64,000 nt of DNA from Pseudodesulfovibrio senegalensis (GTDB taxonomy: Bacteria; Desulfobacterota; Desulfovibrionia; Desulfovibrionales; Desulfovibrionaceae): the NCBI RefSeq assembly GCF_008830225.1, contig NZ_WAIE01000001.1, positions 1,178,001-1,242,000 on the forward strand, written 5' to 3'. Under the pieces are notes generated by a model. The model was not told the origin of the DNA. It saw only the letters and a program-made list of their open reading frames with translations, and made no database searches. Made by a program: the position numbers and the translations under genes. Below, in pieces: positions 45,620 through 53,064 of this stretch. Position 1 is the first letter of the stretch. Each line of letters starts with the position of its first letter.

Positions 45620-45748
45620 ATTGTATTGGCGTGCTTTGGTGGAGACTGGGAGAGCTGATTGCCCCCACCAAAGTGAAGGATAACTCCCTGTAATCGTTTG
45701 GCCGCATCTTTGGCCCGATGTGAAATAGCAGTTGGATTTGTATCACTC

Positions 45749-46645
45749 CTATGTGAAGATGTTGTCAACATGCCTGTTTGGAGAATCATTTTGGGCTTCC
45801 TGCCAATCTTTAAATCGTTTGTTTTGTGCTTGTATTTCTTTATCGGTCATTGCCGCATATGGTGGAAGCATGCGAAATGTGGATAAGGCAACTTGGGGGA
45901 GTTTGAGTTGCCCCTTTGTTTGAAGTTCTGTTCTATTTGTTTCACACCAATTAATCAGATGGTTGATGTCAGCAAAGTCAGTTTTTTGTAGGTTGAATAA
46001 ATATACTCCCAAATATGTTTGCCTTGGCATTTCGAGTTGAATGTCTAATTTGTGAATATTGTTAATGAATTTCATCTTATCAAGAAAGTTACCCAAAATG
46101 GAATGGATGTATCCGTAAACTTTTGGATCTAGATGGGTGACATATTTATCAAGTAGTTTGCTGCATTGTTCTTCAAGATTTACTCTACTGTCTTCAAAAT
46201 GTGTAAACCAACTTGTTTTATGAAGAACATTGGCTTGTTTACTAAGATCGAATCGGGCCATTTTATTGAATGATTCTGGGCAGAAAAATTCGGAGAGTTG
46301 AGTGGGGCGTTCTTCGGAAACAGAAGCATCGTAGACAGTTTCCCACAATGAAATAAAATTAGATATAAATGAGTGGATATCTCTATAAATTGCGATGTTG
46401 AGCGGAAGATAGTTGAGGCGTTTTTGGCGATCAATTATGTTCTGAATTACGGCGATTGTTACGATTACCCCTAAGAGCTCAGTAAAGAAATTTAAGCCGA
46501 AGTCCTTAAGTTTTTCAGTGAAAAGCCAGCACAGTAGGGATATGGTGAGTAGGGTCAATATTATTATGGATACAGTTATTTGAACCTTGCTGAGGCCCGT
46601 ATACCTGTAGATAACCCATTTTATAATTTCGTCTAAATGATGCAT
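45749..46645 (-). CDS. Unknown two-span membrane protein, sole cargo of the outer remnant
   Basis: This 298-aa protein is not one I recognise. It starts MHHLDEIIKWVIYRYTG. Two hydrophobic helices follow (about residues 22-42, VQITVSIIILTLLTISLLCWLF, and about 50-68, FFTELLGVIVTIAVIQNII). A soluble, mainly helical domain of about 220 residues then has scattered Cys and Trp and no motif I can name. Its composition is AT-rich, unlike the core genes. It is the only gene between att copies 1 and 2 and lies in the same relative position as the restriction-modification pair of the inner element. A defence or superinfection role is a guess from position. Confidence 0.8.
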   Translation of the reverse strand: MHHLDEIIKWVIYRYTGLSKVQITVSIIILTLLTISLLCWLFTEKLKDFGLNFFTELLGVIVTIAVIQNIIDRQKRLNYLPLNIAIYRDIHSFISNFISLWETVYDASVSEERPTQLSEFFCPESFNKMARFDLSKQANVLHKTSWFTHFEDSRVNLEEQCSKLLDKYVTHLDPKVYGYIHSILGNFLDKMKFINNIHKLDIQLEMPRQTYLGVYLFNLQKTDFADINHLINWCETNRTELQTKGQLKLPQVALSTFRMLPPYAAMTDKEIQAQNKRFKDWQEAQNDSPNRHVDNIFT

Positions 46646-46687
46646 CTATTTCTCTCAATTTTTATTAGTATATCATTTTCAACAAAG

Positions 46688-46769
46688 ACAGGTGCACCCC
46701 AAGACAAGAACACGCAAAGAGAAAGCCTGTCCAGCAATGTAAGCAGGGTGGGCAATTGCGGACGTTGTA
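46688..46769. repeat. Cargo-flank repeat, copy 1
   Basis: An 82-bp block similar to 49585-49667 (by eye about three-quarters identical) lies 42 bp upstream of the unknown membrane gene, just as the other copy lies upstream of the methyltransferase. Read on the minus strand, a hairpin (GTCC...GGAC here) is followed by a T-rich run, resembling the terminator of a lost upstream gene. Confidence 0.7.
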
Positions 46770-46918
46770 CAGGCTATCTGATTCGGCTCCTCGCCCAAGA
46801 GACCGGCTAGGATGCGTCAGAAGCGAAATATGCAGGCCGAATCCAGTCTATCTTTTGATGATCCGGTACAAAGTCTGGTGGCAGATGCCGAATTTGAGAC
46901 GCCTCGTTTCGTTCAACA

Positions 46919-46952
46919 AGAAAGCCCTTGAAGATTGTTTCAAAGGCTTTCT
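46919..46952 (-). terminator. Terminator at the inner edge of att copy 2
   Basis: AGAAAGCC-CTTGAA (46919-46932) pairs with TTTCAAA-GGCTTTCT (46938-46952). On the minus strand the stem ends in CTTTCTT. It is placed like the hairpins next to att copies 3 and 4. Confidence 0.65.
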
Positions 46953-46959
46953 GATATCC

Positions 46960-46979
46960 TGGCGGAGAAGGGGTGATTC
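46960..46979. repeat. att-like core copy 2 (diverged)
   Basis: TGGCGGAGAAGGGGTGATTC matches the tRNA-derived core except for a few changes in the middle. It is bordered by a terminator on the left and the element-end repeat on the right, as in the other copies. Confidence 0.7.
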
Positions 46980-47001
46980 AAGAAACCTGTCACAAAAAAG
47001 C

Positions 47002-47070
47002 TGTAATCATTGATGTTTTCCCCTTCGCATTCTGGCTCTAGTGTAGCAGTCTGGTGTAGCAGTGGGCAAG
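47002..47070. repeat. Element-end repeat, copy 2
   Basis: This 69-bp copy of the block at 45550 has exact TGTAGCAGT repeats at 47042 and 47055 (13-bp period). Unlike copies 1 and 3 it runs directly into the right-end type sequence, a terminator and then att copy 3. Confidence 0.8.
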
Positions 47071-47074
47071 AGAA

Positions 47075-47118
47075 AACCCCTGTCACCATTGAGTTTTCAA
47101 TGATTACAGGGGGCTTTT
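47075..47118 (-). terminator. Terminator at the inner edge of att copy 3
   Basis: ACCCCTGT-CACCATTGA pairs with TCAATGATT-ACAGGGG. On the minus strand it ends in GGGGTTTTCTC. It closely resembles the hairpin at 55190-55234 beside the intact tRNA. Confidence 0.75.
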
Positions 47119-47125
47119 GTTCTCG

Positions 47126-47145
47126 TGGCGGAGAGGGTGAGGTTC
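47126..47145. repeat. att-like core copy 3
   Basis: TGGCGGAGAGGGTGAGGTTC differs from the tRNA core at two positions (18 of 20 match). It marks the left end of the inner, integrase-bearing element. Confidence 0.8.
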
Positions 47146-47167
47146 CAGAAATGGAACCTGCAACCTT

Positions 47168-47236
47168 TGTTATCATTGATGTTTTTATCTTCGTACTCTG
47201 GCTCTGGTGTAGCAGTCTGGTGGTGTAGTTGGCAAG
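47168..47236. repeat. Element-end repeat, copy 3
   Basis: This is the third copy of the 70-bp block, the left end of the inner element, with TGTAGCAGT at 47208 and a weaker second repeat (TGTAGTTGG) at 47224. The restriction endonuclease gene ends 45 bp beyond it. Confidence 0.8.
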
Positions 47237-47280
47237 GATTTGAAATACGGTGCCTGAGTGGTGATGCCTCTTGTAACTCC

Positions 47281-47889
47281 TTACTCAATTCCTACAATAA
47301 TCAACGGGACTGCTGGCACTCCTCTTCCTTGGCGTACAAGGTCGTAAAGTGCTCCCTCGTAATAGCCTGGTCCAGAAGACATCTGGCTCTGCATGGACTT
47401 CATCGGAAGAACCTCGATGCCTACGTCGATTTTGTCACCAACGAAGAAGGCCATGTGCTTTACGAAGAGGTCGTAGGCGATGAAACTATATTTTCCGAAC
47501 TGTACTTCGATCGCTACTCGATCTTTTTGAAAATCAGTCTGGTTGTACGAGCGGATTGGGTCTAAACCTGCATCAGCGATGATCTGTTTCTGCTCGTCCT
47601 GAGGAAGGTGTAGCGTTTTTCGAATGAGTTTGGCGTCCTTTGTCACCCAATAGCTGGTCCTGCTTTCTGCCCAACCTTCCTTCTCAAGCTCGTTTTTGAA
47701 CGCACCGTTGATTTCAATCGGACTGAAGAGTTTTTTTCCCTTCATGGTCTTTTCCTTGCTGACCTTGGTCCGATACTTCTCTGCATCAATAGCTTCAACC
47801 GCAGTCTCTATCTCCTCCCAGAGAGCCTTCCTGTGGTACATCATCCATTCAAAACCGTTCAGGTGGGAGTAGGTTTCAACGATCTTCAT
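47281..47889 (-). CDS. Type II restriction endonuclease, BstYI/BglII family
   Basis: This 202-aa protein resembles BstYI and BglII in length and in its catalytic pattern D-x8-E-x-Q, here D119, E128 and Q130 in TDFQKDRVAIEVQFGKY. The following SFIAYDLFVKHMAFFVGDKIDVGIEVLPMKSMQSQM segment is also family-like. By family it should cut a GATC-centred site (RGATCY or AGATCT). GGAG and the ATG at 47889 set the start, 1 bp after the methyltransferase stop, so the two are one operon. The frame is open further upstream, but that part overlaps the methyltransferase. Confidence 0.85.
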   Translation of the reverse strand: MKIVETYSHLNGFEWMMYHRKALWEEIETAVEAIDAEKYRTKVSKEKTMKGKKLFSPIEINGAFKNELEKEGWAESRTSYWVTKDAKLIRKTLHLPQDEQKQIIADAGLDPIRSYNQTDFQKDRVAIEVQFGKYSFIAYDLFVKHMAFFVGDKIDVGIEVLPMKSMQSQMSSGPGYYEGALYDLVRQGRGVPAVPLIIVGIE

Positions 47890-47890
47890 A

Positions 47891-49492
47891 TCAGCTCCGT
47901 GAGAAATTCTGCGTGTTAAACCAAGCACCAACAAGCAAACCTGCGAGGATGGCATGAGAGTTCAGTGCAATTTTTCTAGTTCCGTTACCTGCGGGGTTTT
48001 CATAGCCGTAAATGGCTTTAAGTACAAGTCTTTCTATTTTTATGCTGTCAGCCTTACGTACGTGTTTAGTAATCTTCTCTGATACGTTGCCAAGGAGGTC
48101 AACCACCGCAAAGGGGCCAAGACCATCAGATCGACGTGTCCAGGAAGCTTGAAGCTCCTCTGCGGACGTTTGGGTCAGTATCTCGGCTAATGCCTCGGTT
48201 TCATATTCGAATAGCTTGTTGATCGTGTCATATATTGGTGTGTCAGCAATGGAGTGCAATAACTCCTCATTTAACTTGACTTTTTTATATGCCTTGGAAG
48301 GTCCATGATAAAAATCAACAGCCCACTGCGTGTCGGGCGAGAACGAGTTGGTCAGTTCAAACCTAACCCCACTCCCAAACCTCAACCCAGGCAAGGCAGC
48401 TCGGAATTTTCGTTTGACAGGAAAACGTCTGCCGTTGACATCTGGACGTGTTACCTTAGGGAGTTGTTCAGGCGTTTCCAACGGTTTTCCGGAGAGGACC
48501 TCGGGAAGCATCAAATCATCCCGTTCAACCTCTTGAAGAGCCTGTGCAAGGAAATATGTGAAATATGGAGGAATAGCGTTTCCAATCATCTTCAGCTTGT
48601 TCGAGTAGCTGCCGCCGTAGAACTGAAAATTAATCGGAAAACCTTGCAGCATCGCTCGTTCCCGAGGATTGAGCCTTCGGACGCAGTCATCATTCTCCCC
48701 ATCAGGAACAACGATGCTCTCGCGGGAAACTCTGGTACAAGTTGCGGTTATAGTTCTGCTTGGCCGATCCAATTTATCTGGGAAACTCATCAGGTTGTAG
48801 ACGGGATGATATGATTTAGCCTCCCTGTTCATCCGAGCTTCCTCTTCATCGAGGCACGGTTCGGCTTCCAGTTCCGTCACCTGATCCCGAGGCAACGAAA
48901 AACCGTATAGAAAATCATGAACGTCCTTCTTCCTACATGTGTCTAAGACATCGCCTAGCGTACGCTCTACGCACACCGTGCGGTAGCTTTCAAGCAATTC
49001 TAATGGGAAATCACCAACCAACGCTCTACGGCGTTTTTGCGGTACGCCATATTCGGACATATCAACAACGGTCACGACCTTGATTAAATGAGCGAACTTG
49101 TCGAGGGCATCGCCATTTTTAAGTTCTTGACGGACGATATTTGCAAGTCTGGGGACGTTCTCAAAAATCCAATACTTAGGACGGATATGATCGACAACTT
49201 CAAGAAATTTCCAGACATCCTTCATACCCTCATTCAGGTTACCACTGCCGCCTCTATTCGAAAAAGAGAACTGGGTACAAGGAGGGCTGCCAACAACGAA
49301 GTCTATATCTTTGGGCAGACTTTTTACGTCGATTTGGCGGACATCAGTACAGGAGTGGGTTGTCCCGAAATTCTGATTATGAGTATCAATGGCTTTGTCC
49401 CACCATTCGTAGGAGGCTAAGACATCAACGCCTGCCAATTTAAGGCCGAGAGTCCAGCCGCCTATTCCGCTATAAAGATCGATCGCATTCAT
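47891..49492 (-). CDS. C5-cytosine DNA methyltransferase
   Basis: This 533-aa methyltransferase is the cognate modification enzyme of the downstream endonuclease. Motif I is DLYSGIGGWTLGL near the N-terminus. Motif IV has the catalytic Cys in GSPPCTQFSFSNRGG, motif VI is ENVPRL, motif VIII is QKRRRALVG, and motifs IX-X are RPSRTITATC and GNAIPPYFTYFLAQAL (about residue 310). About 190 residues then follow, far beyond a minimal m5C enzyme, with no motif I recognise. An alternative GTG start lies 9 bp upstream. Confidence 0.9.
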   Translation of the reverse strand: MNAIDLYSGIGGWTLGLKLAGVDVLASYEWWDKAIDTHNQNFGTTHSCTDVRQIDVKSLPKDIDFVVGSPPCTQFSFSNRGGSGNLNEGMKDVWKFLEVVDHIRPKYWIFENVPRLANIVRQELKNGDALDKFAHLIKVVTVVDMSEYGVPQKRRRALVGDFPLELLESYRTVCVERTLGDVLDTCRKKDVHDFLYGFSLPRDQVTELEAEPCLDEEEARMNREAKSYHPVYNLMSFPDKLDRPSRTITATCTRVSRESIVVPDGENDDCVRRLNPRERAMLQGFPINFQFYGGSYSNKLKMIGNAIPPYFTYFLAQALQEVERDDLMLPEVLSGKPLETPEQLPKVTRPDVNGRRFPVKRKFRAALPGLRFGSGVRFELTNSFSPDTQWAVDFYHGPSKAYKKVKLNEELLHSIADTPIYDTINKLFEYETEALAEILTQTSAEELQASWTRRSDGLGPFAVVDLLGNVSEKITKHVRKADSIKIERLVLKAIYGYENPAGNGTRKIALNSHAILAGLLVGAWFNTQNFSRS

Positions 49493-49501
49493 TATTTTCA
49501 C

Positions 49502-49754
49502 AGTAGTAATAGTTTTGGTTGAATTATCTATTAGGTCTAGTCAAGTTTATCCTTGATTGGAATCGCGTGCTGGGGCCGAAAAAGACAGATACACCCCAAG
49601 ACAAAAACACGCAAAGAGAAAACCCGTCTAGTAGCGTAGGCAGGGCGGGCATTTGCAGACGCCGTATGAGGCGCGTTATCTTTCGATATGATGTCAGTGT
49701 AGTGAGACTGCGTCAGGATGCGTTACAGGGCGAACCTGGAAGCCATATTTCCTG
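49502..49754. other. Leader region of the restriction-modification operon
   Basis: These 253 bp hold the cargo-flank repeat (49585-49667) and AT-rich sequence toward the methyltransferase start. I see no reading frame that looks like a controller (C) protein, so regulation of the R-M genes is unclear. Confidence 0.5.
49585..49667. repeat. Cargo-flank repeat, copy 2
   Basis: This is the 83-bp partner of 46688-46769. On the minus strand, CGTCT...AGACG is followed by GGTTTTCTCTTT, a terminator-like shape placed just after the resolvase gene. The stem pair changed from GTCC/GGAC in copy 1 to GTCT/AGAC here, so the pairing is kept. Confidence 0.7.
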
Positions 49755-50312
49755 CTATCCCTGGGCAATGACACGATAAAGAGTCTGACGGCTGATACTG
49801 AACTCTGTGGCAAGAGCTTTCTTCTCCTCACCTTCACCGCAACGCTTCCTGATCTCCTCCATCTGTTCCTGGGAAAGCTTCGGCTTCCGTCCCTTGTACT
49901 TACCAGCCGCCTTTGCTTTGGCGATCCCTTCGGCTTGACGTTCTCGAATGATGGCTCGTTCAAACTGTGAGACCGACCCCAGCACCTGGAAGAGGAGAGT
50001 CTGCGTTGCGTCCATCTTGCCAGCCGAGAAGGTCCAGCCTTCCTTGTGGAATTTGACCGTGACGCCTCTTTGGGTGAGTTCTTGGACTGTGTCTTCAATA
50101 TCCCTCATAGAACGCGCCAGACGGTCCATGCTGTGGACGTGGAGAGTATCACCATCACGGAGGTAGTCCTGGCATGCTTGAAGCTGTGGGCGCTTGGTGG
50201 TCGCTCCACTGATCTTTTCTTTGTACGTCTTGTCCAAGGTCACCCCCTCAAGCTGTCTGTCCGTGTTCTGGTCTACCGTGCTGACTCTGATGTATCCAAT
50301 GTGCTTGCTCAT
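49755..50312 (-). CDS. Serine recombinase (resolvase/invertase family)
   Basis: This 185-aa small serine recombinase has the catalytic Ser11 in GYIRVSTVDQN, catalytic Arg residues in SMDRLARSM (about 65-73), the long E helix QFERAIIRERQAEGIAKAKAAGKYKGRKPKL and a C-terminal helix-turn-helix (KALATEFSISRQTLYRVI). It could resolve element dimers or invert a segment. GGAG lies 9 bp before ATG 50312. Candidate crossover-site repeats lie upstream. A longer frame to 50357 lacks support. Confidence 0.92.
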   Translation of the reverse strand: MSKHIGYIRVSTVDQNTDRQLEGVTLDKTYKEKISGATTKRPQLQACQDYLRDGDTLHVHSMDRLARSMRDIEDTVQELTQRGVTVKFHKEGWTFSAGKMDATQTLLFQVLGSVSQFERAIIRERQAEGIAKAKAAGKYKGRKPKLSQEQMEEIRKRCGEGEEKKALATEFSISRQTLYRVIAQG

Positions 50313-50349
50313 GATTCGTGTCTCCGTATGAAGTCGTGATTCGTTGTTG

Positions 50350-50478
50350 TGTCTCAATTGGGTTTAAAGCCAAATGAGAATCGTGTCAACAAAATGGTAT
50401 TGACTTCAATGTGACACATAGCCACTGGCTTCCTGGCTGGTCGGCCTGTGTTTCATATGGGTGTACCCTATTGAGACA
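50350..50478. promoter_or_regulatory. Candidate res/operator site of the serine recombinase
   Basis: Four half-sites beginning TGTC lie just upstream of the recombinase: TGTCTCAAT at 50350 (+), TGTCAACAA at 50384 (+), TGTCACATT at 50408-50416 (-) and TGTCTCAAT at 50470-50478 (-). They form two nested inverted pairs; the outer pair is exact over 9 bp. This resembles resolvase binding sites, but binding is inferred. Confidence 0.45.
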
Positions 50479-50515
50479 TAGGGCTAATGGTGCATATTTG
50501 CATATTTAGAATTGT

Positions 50516-51310
50516 TCAAAGCTGATTATCTTCATCTTTTATAAGTGACCGGGGTGTATCCTCCGGTCTTTCTTGTCTTAGGCAGGATTTCAATTGTGTG
50601 ATATTCCCACCTTTAGATTCTAATATTTCAATGGAGTACTTGGTGTAAGCCAGAGCGATCTGCCAGTGGGTAAGAGTGCCGCCGTAGCGTCCCTTGGTGA
50701 TCTTAAGGTACATATCTGTACCTTTAGAAATGTCACTGTGAGTGACCTTTGGTTCAGCACAAAGAGTATCAATGAAGTTGTGGAAGGCAAAAGGTCATAT
50801 TTCCGACCAATAAGCTCTTTGGTGATCTTAATACAATCCTGAGTTGCATTATTCTGATGTACCGCTTGATGATCTTGTTGGCAGCGATGTGGAACTTAGG
50901 GGAGAGGTACTTCGCGTAGGCCAGAGCGATCTGCCAGTGGGCAAGGGTGCCACCATAACGACCCTTGGTGATTTTCACTAATTGTGCTTGAGAAGCACAT
51001 TTAAGTTCTTTCACCAACGCATTGATGAAGTTGGTAGTATCCACCTGACGGAGCCACTCAGCTGGTTTATGCTTGTTAAGGCCAAGGCGATCTGCCAGTG
51101 ACCGAAGGTGCCGCCGTAGCGTCCCTTCACGGATTTCAAAAGCAGGATATTCTGGCTTTTAGATTTGAGGGTTTCGATGAACTCCACGGTAGAGGGAAGC
51201 ACAAGCCAGTTATTGGGGCGTTTGGAGTGGTCGGAACCCTGTGCTTTCCACAGCGTGGTCAGGTTCACCAGTTCTCCGTCGAAACGAATCTCGACGCCGT
51301 TGATGGTTGC
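50516..51310 (-). pseudogene. Decayed KilA-N-domain gene with three repeated cores
   Basis: Three partial KilA-N copies follow one another on the minus strand. Copy A (about 51310-51075) has INGVEIRFDGELVNLTTLWKA and NNWLVLPSTVEFI, then KGRYGGTFGHWQIAL, but an in-frame TAG lies just before it and no ATG begins it. A frame change then leads to copy B (about 51080-50850), HKPAEWLRQVDTTNFINAL and KGRYGGTLAHWQIALAYAKYLSPKFH. Copy C (about 50795-50516) has FIDTLCAE and KGRYGGTLTHWQIALAYTKY. KilA-N is a phage DNA-binding domain; no copy here looks complete. Confidence 0.75.
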
Positions 51311-51511
51311 GGGGGCAATCCCCTATAATTAGAAAGTGGTCATAGTAAGCGCATAATTACCGCGAGAAGGGCGTTTAGCTGAGAGAATGGCGGATGTGTT
51401 GGGTTGAGGGCAAAAAATGTCTTAGAAAGGAAAATACACTAAAGATATAGCCGAGGTCCAGTTGACTGACAGAACGAAAGACCGTGGTGATAGTTGTAGA
51501 AGGGATGACCA
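51311..51511. other. Gap between KilA-N remnant and virion-like gene
   Basis: These 201 bp show no convincing frame or hairpin. They probably hold the lost start region of the KilA-N gene. Confidence 0.4.
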
Positions 51512-52105
51512 CTAAGTTTGAAGGCTCTCTTTGCGATACCTCCTATAGTTATCCAACGTGCTACCAGCAAACCCAAGACCAGCGGCCAGTGCGCTTGGCG
51601 TGTTCACAGGTGCAGGGATGTAGTTCTGCTGCGACTTGCCTCGGTTCTCTGCGGTCTGCCAGTAGCCCTGGACAGCGATGTCACGGGACACCTTGTCGTT
51701 GTCGAGCTGGTCTTTGAGTGAACCACGGTATCGAGCTTCCTGACGGTAGTAGTCCGACAGGAGGAAATTCAGGGATTGACCAGCCCCCTCCGAGGAGGCC
51801 ATGGCGGTACCTACGGCTTCCTTGCGTTCACGCTCGATGCGTTGGATTTCTTCGGAGGCCGCTTCTTCCTTCTGGATGAGGGCGATGTTCTCAGCGGCGG
51901 TCTGGTCGATGTATTCCTGCACAGCGAACTCAGCATTCTGCTCTGCGGCGGCATTGTGAGCCTCTGCCATCTTGTTCTGGTAGCTGGCTTGAGCTGACGC
52001 CTGTTCAGACTGCATCATGTAGTTGGTTGCGGTTGAAGCAGCGGTGACAGCCATGGAGGTCCAGAACATTTGTGCAGCAGTTAATCCGGCGGCTGGGGCG
52101 CACAT
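51512..52105 (-). CDS. Podovirus internal virion protein-like (T7 gp14 type)
   Basis: This 197-aa protein begins MCAPAAGLTAAQMFWTSMAVTAASTATNYMMQ (a hydrophobic start), then a long Gln/Glu/Ala-rich helical stretch (about residues 35-110) and SEGAGQSLNFLLSDYYRQEARYRGSLKDQLDN near 118-150. Order and composition match internal virion protein B (gp14) of T7-like podophages, which is injected into the cell envelope with the genome. AAGGAG lies 10 bp before ATG 52105. No other virion gene is in the island, so it is a remnant or a co-opted part. Confidence 0.6.
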   Translation of the reverse strand: MCAPAAGLTAAQMFWTSMAVTAASTATNYMMQSEQASAQASYQNKMAEAHNAAAEQNAEFAVQEYIDQTAAENIALIQKEEAASEEIQRIERERKEAVGTAMASSEGAGQSLNFLLSDYYRQEARYRGSLKDQLDNDKVSRDIAVQGYWQTAENRGKSQQNYIPAPVNTPSALAAGLGFAGSTLDNYRRYRKESLQT

Positions 52106-52361
52106 AGTGGTGATGCTCCTTATGGTTTGGCCGCCAGACATGGCGACTACAGTGGGGTTAGTTGGTCGGGTTGGTAGAAAAAAATAGGGAATGACCATCG
52201 AGCATAAAAGCTGTGGGCATTCCCTATTAATTATATGATGGAGAGTCGGTACGAGAAGACGAACACTAACCGGGGTGAGATCAGTTCCAGGTTGTTGTTC
52301 ACTGACTGTCCTTCATTATGAGTTGTGTATTGTAATTTTATGAAACGTCACCATCTATCTT

Positions 52362-52589
52362 TTACATAAAAGATGGTAGATCGTCGTAAGCCTCGTCCTG
52401 ACCAATCATATCAACAAGGCCATTACGAAGGGTGAAAGCTTCCTCCACCTCTTTGTCCAGTTCATCCTGCTTTGCTTGTAGAGAGGCTATCTGGTCTTCG
52501 ATTTCAAGTGATTCTCGGTATCGATTGACCAGGGTCTGATCAAGGCGGCGTATGAGATTGAGAGTAGTAGATTCAGTTGTATTGAGCAT
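52362..52589 (-). CDS. Small coiled-coil protein of unknown function
   Basis: This 75-aa acidic protein is nearly all helix-forming: LIRRLDQTLVNRYRESLEIEDQIASLQAKQDELDKEVEEAF is a strong coiled-coil candidate. AAGGA with 7-bp spacing precedes ATG 52589; the ATG 15 bp upstream has no site. It is expressed in the same direction as the virion-like gene. No family recognised. Confidence 0.6.
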   Translation of the reverse strand: MLNTTESTTLNLIRRLDQTLVNRYRESLEIEDQIASLQAKQDELDKEVEEAFTLRNGLVDMIGQDEAYDDLPSFM

Positions 52590-52605
52590 AGCGGCTTCCT
52601 TCATG

Positions 52606-53064
52606 TGGTTAAATGGTGAACAGAAAGCCGTAACCTTACCACGCTTTAGGTGCCTGTCAATTCATACGTTCCCGGATTTATTGCACTTGCGTAAGTGTAA
52701 GGCTTTCATTCTGACAATGGACACCCTTCACACTAGATAGGGTATAATCCTACTCGCGCCGTTATTGAGAAGGTATCAAGGCAGTTCTCTCAAGGAAGGT
52801 AGGGGCATGGGGGGAAAGTAAGAATCTTTCATAACTATACAATCGCTCAGATTTTTGAACCAAAATAAAATGGTATGGTTGGATGGTAGGAGGAGGATTG
52901 GAAGGAGGACCATGACCATCATACCCTATGAAAATCTTAATGACAGGCTAAAGATAACCTTAAGTAATCCTAATGATAACCCTATAGTAAACCTATAGAA
53001 CATCCTTCGGGGTTACCCTGTAAGTGAGGGTTAATTCTATCCACCCGGAATCATTGGATTAAAA
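52606..53064. other. Gene-free AT-rich stretch with repeated TAACCT/CCTATAG motifs
   Basis: About 460 bp without a credible frame. At 52880-52915 the plus strand is purine-rich. From 52940 to 53040 it is AT-rich, with ATAACCT, ATAACCCTATAG and AAACCTATAG close together and an inverted AACCCT/AGGGTT pair (about 52977 and 53027). It could be a promoter region, an origin-like site or simply phage non-coding DNA. Confidence 0.4.

Noticed and set aside
45634-45673. CTTTGGTGG...CCACCAAAG hairpin downstream of the unknown membrane gene as a terminator
   Set aside because: The stem is good, but the loop is long and no T-run follows on either strand; not listed as a terminator.
46756-47013. 85-codon plus-strand frame between att copies 1 and 3
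   Set aside because: It crosses the att core, a terminator and an end repeat, has odd composition and no family resemblance.
50516-51268. Repeats of KGRYGG-HWQIAL as a CRISPR-like array
   Set aside because: The repeats are coding, unequal in length and spacing, and belong to KilA-N domains. No CRISPR or cas gene was seen in the window.
51446-51460. GCCGAGGTCCAG, also present at the 3' end of int near 53500, as a second integrase remnant
   Set aside because: Only 12 bp match; the surrounding translation does not resemble the integrase end.
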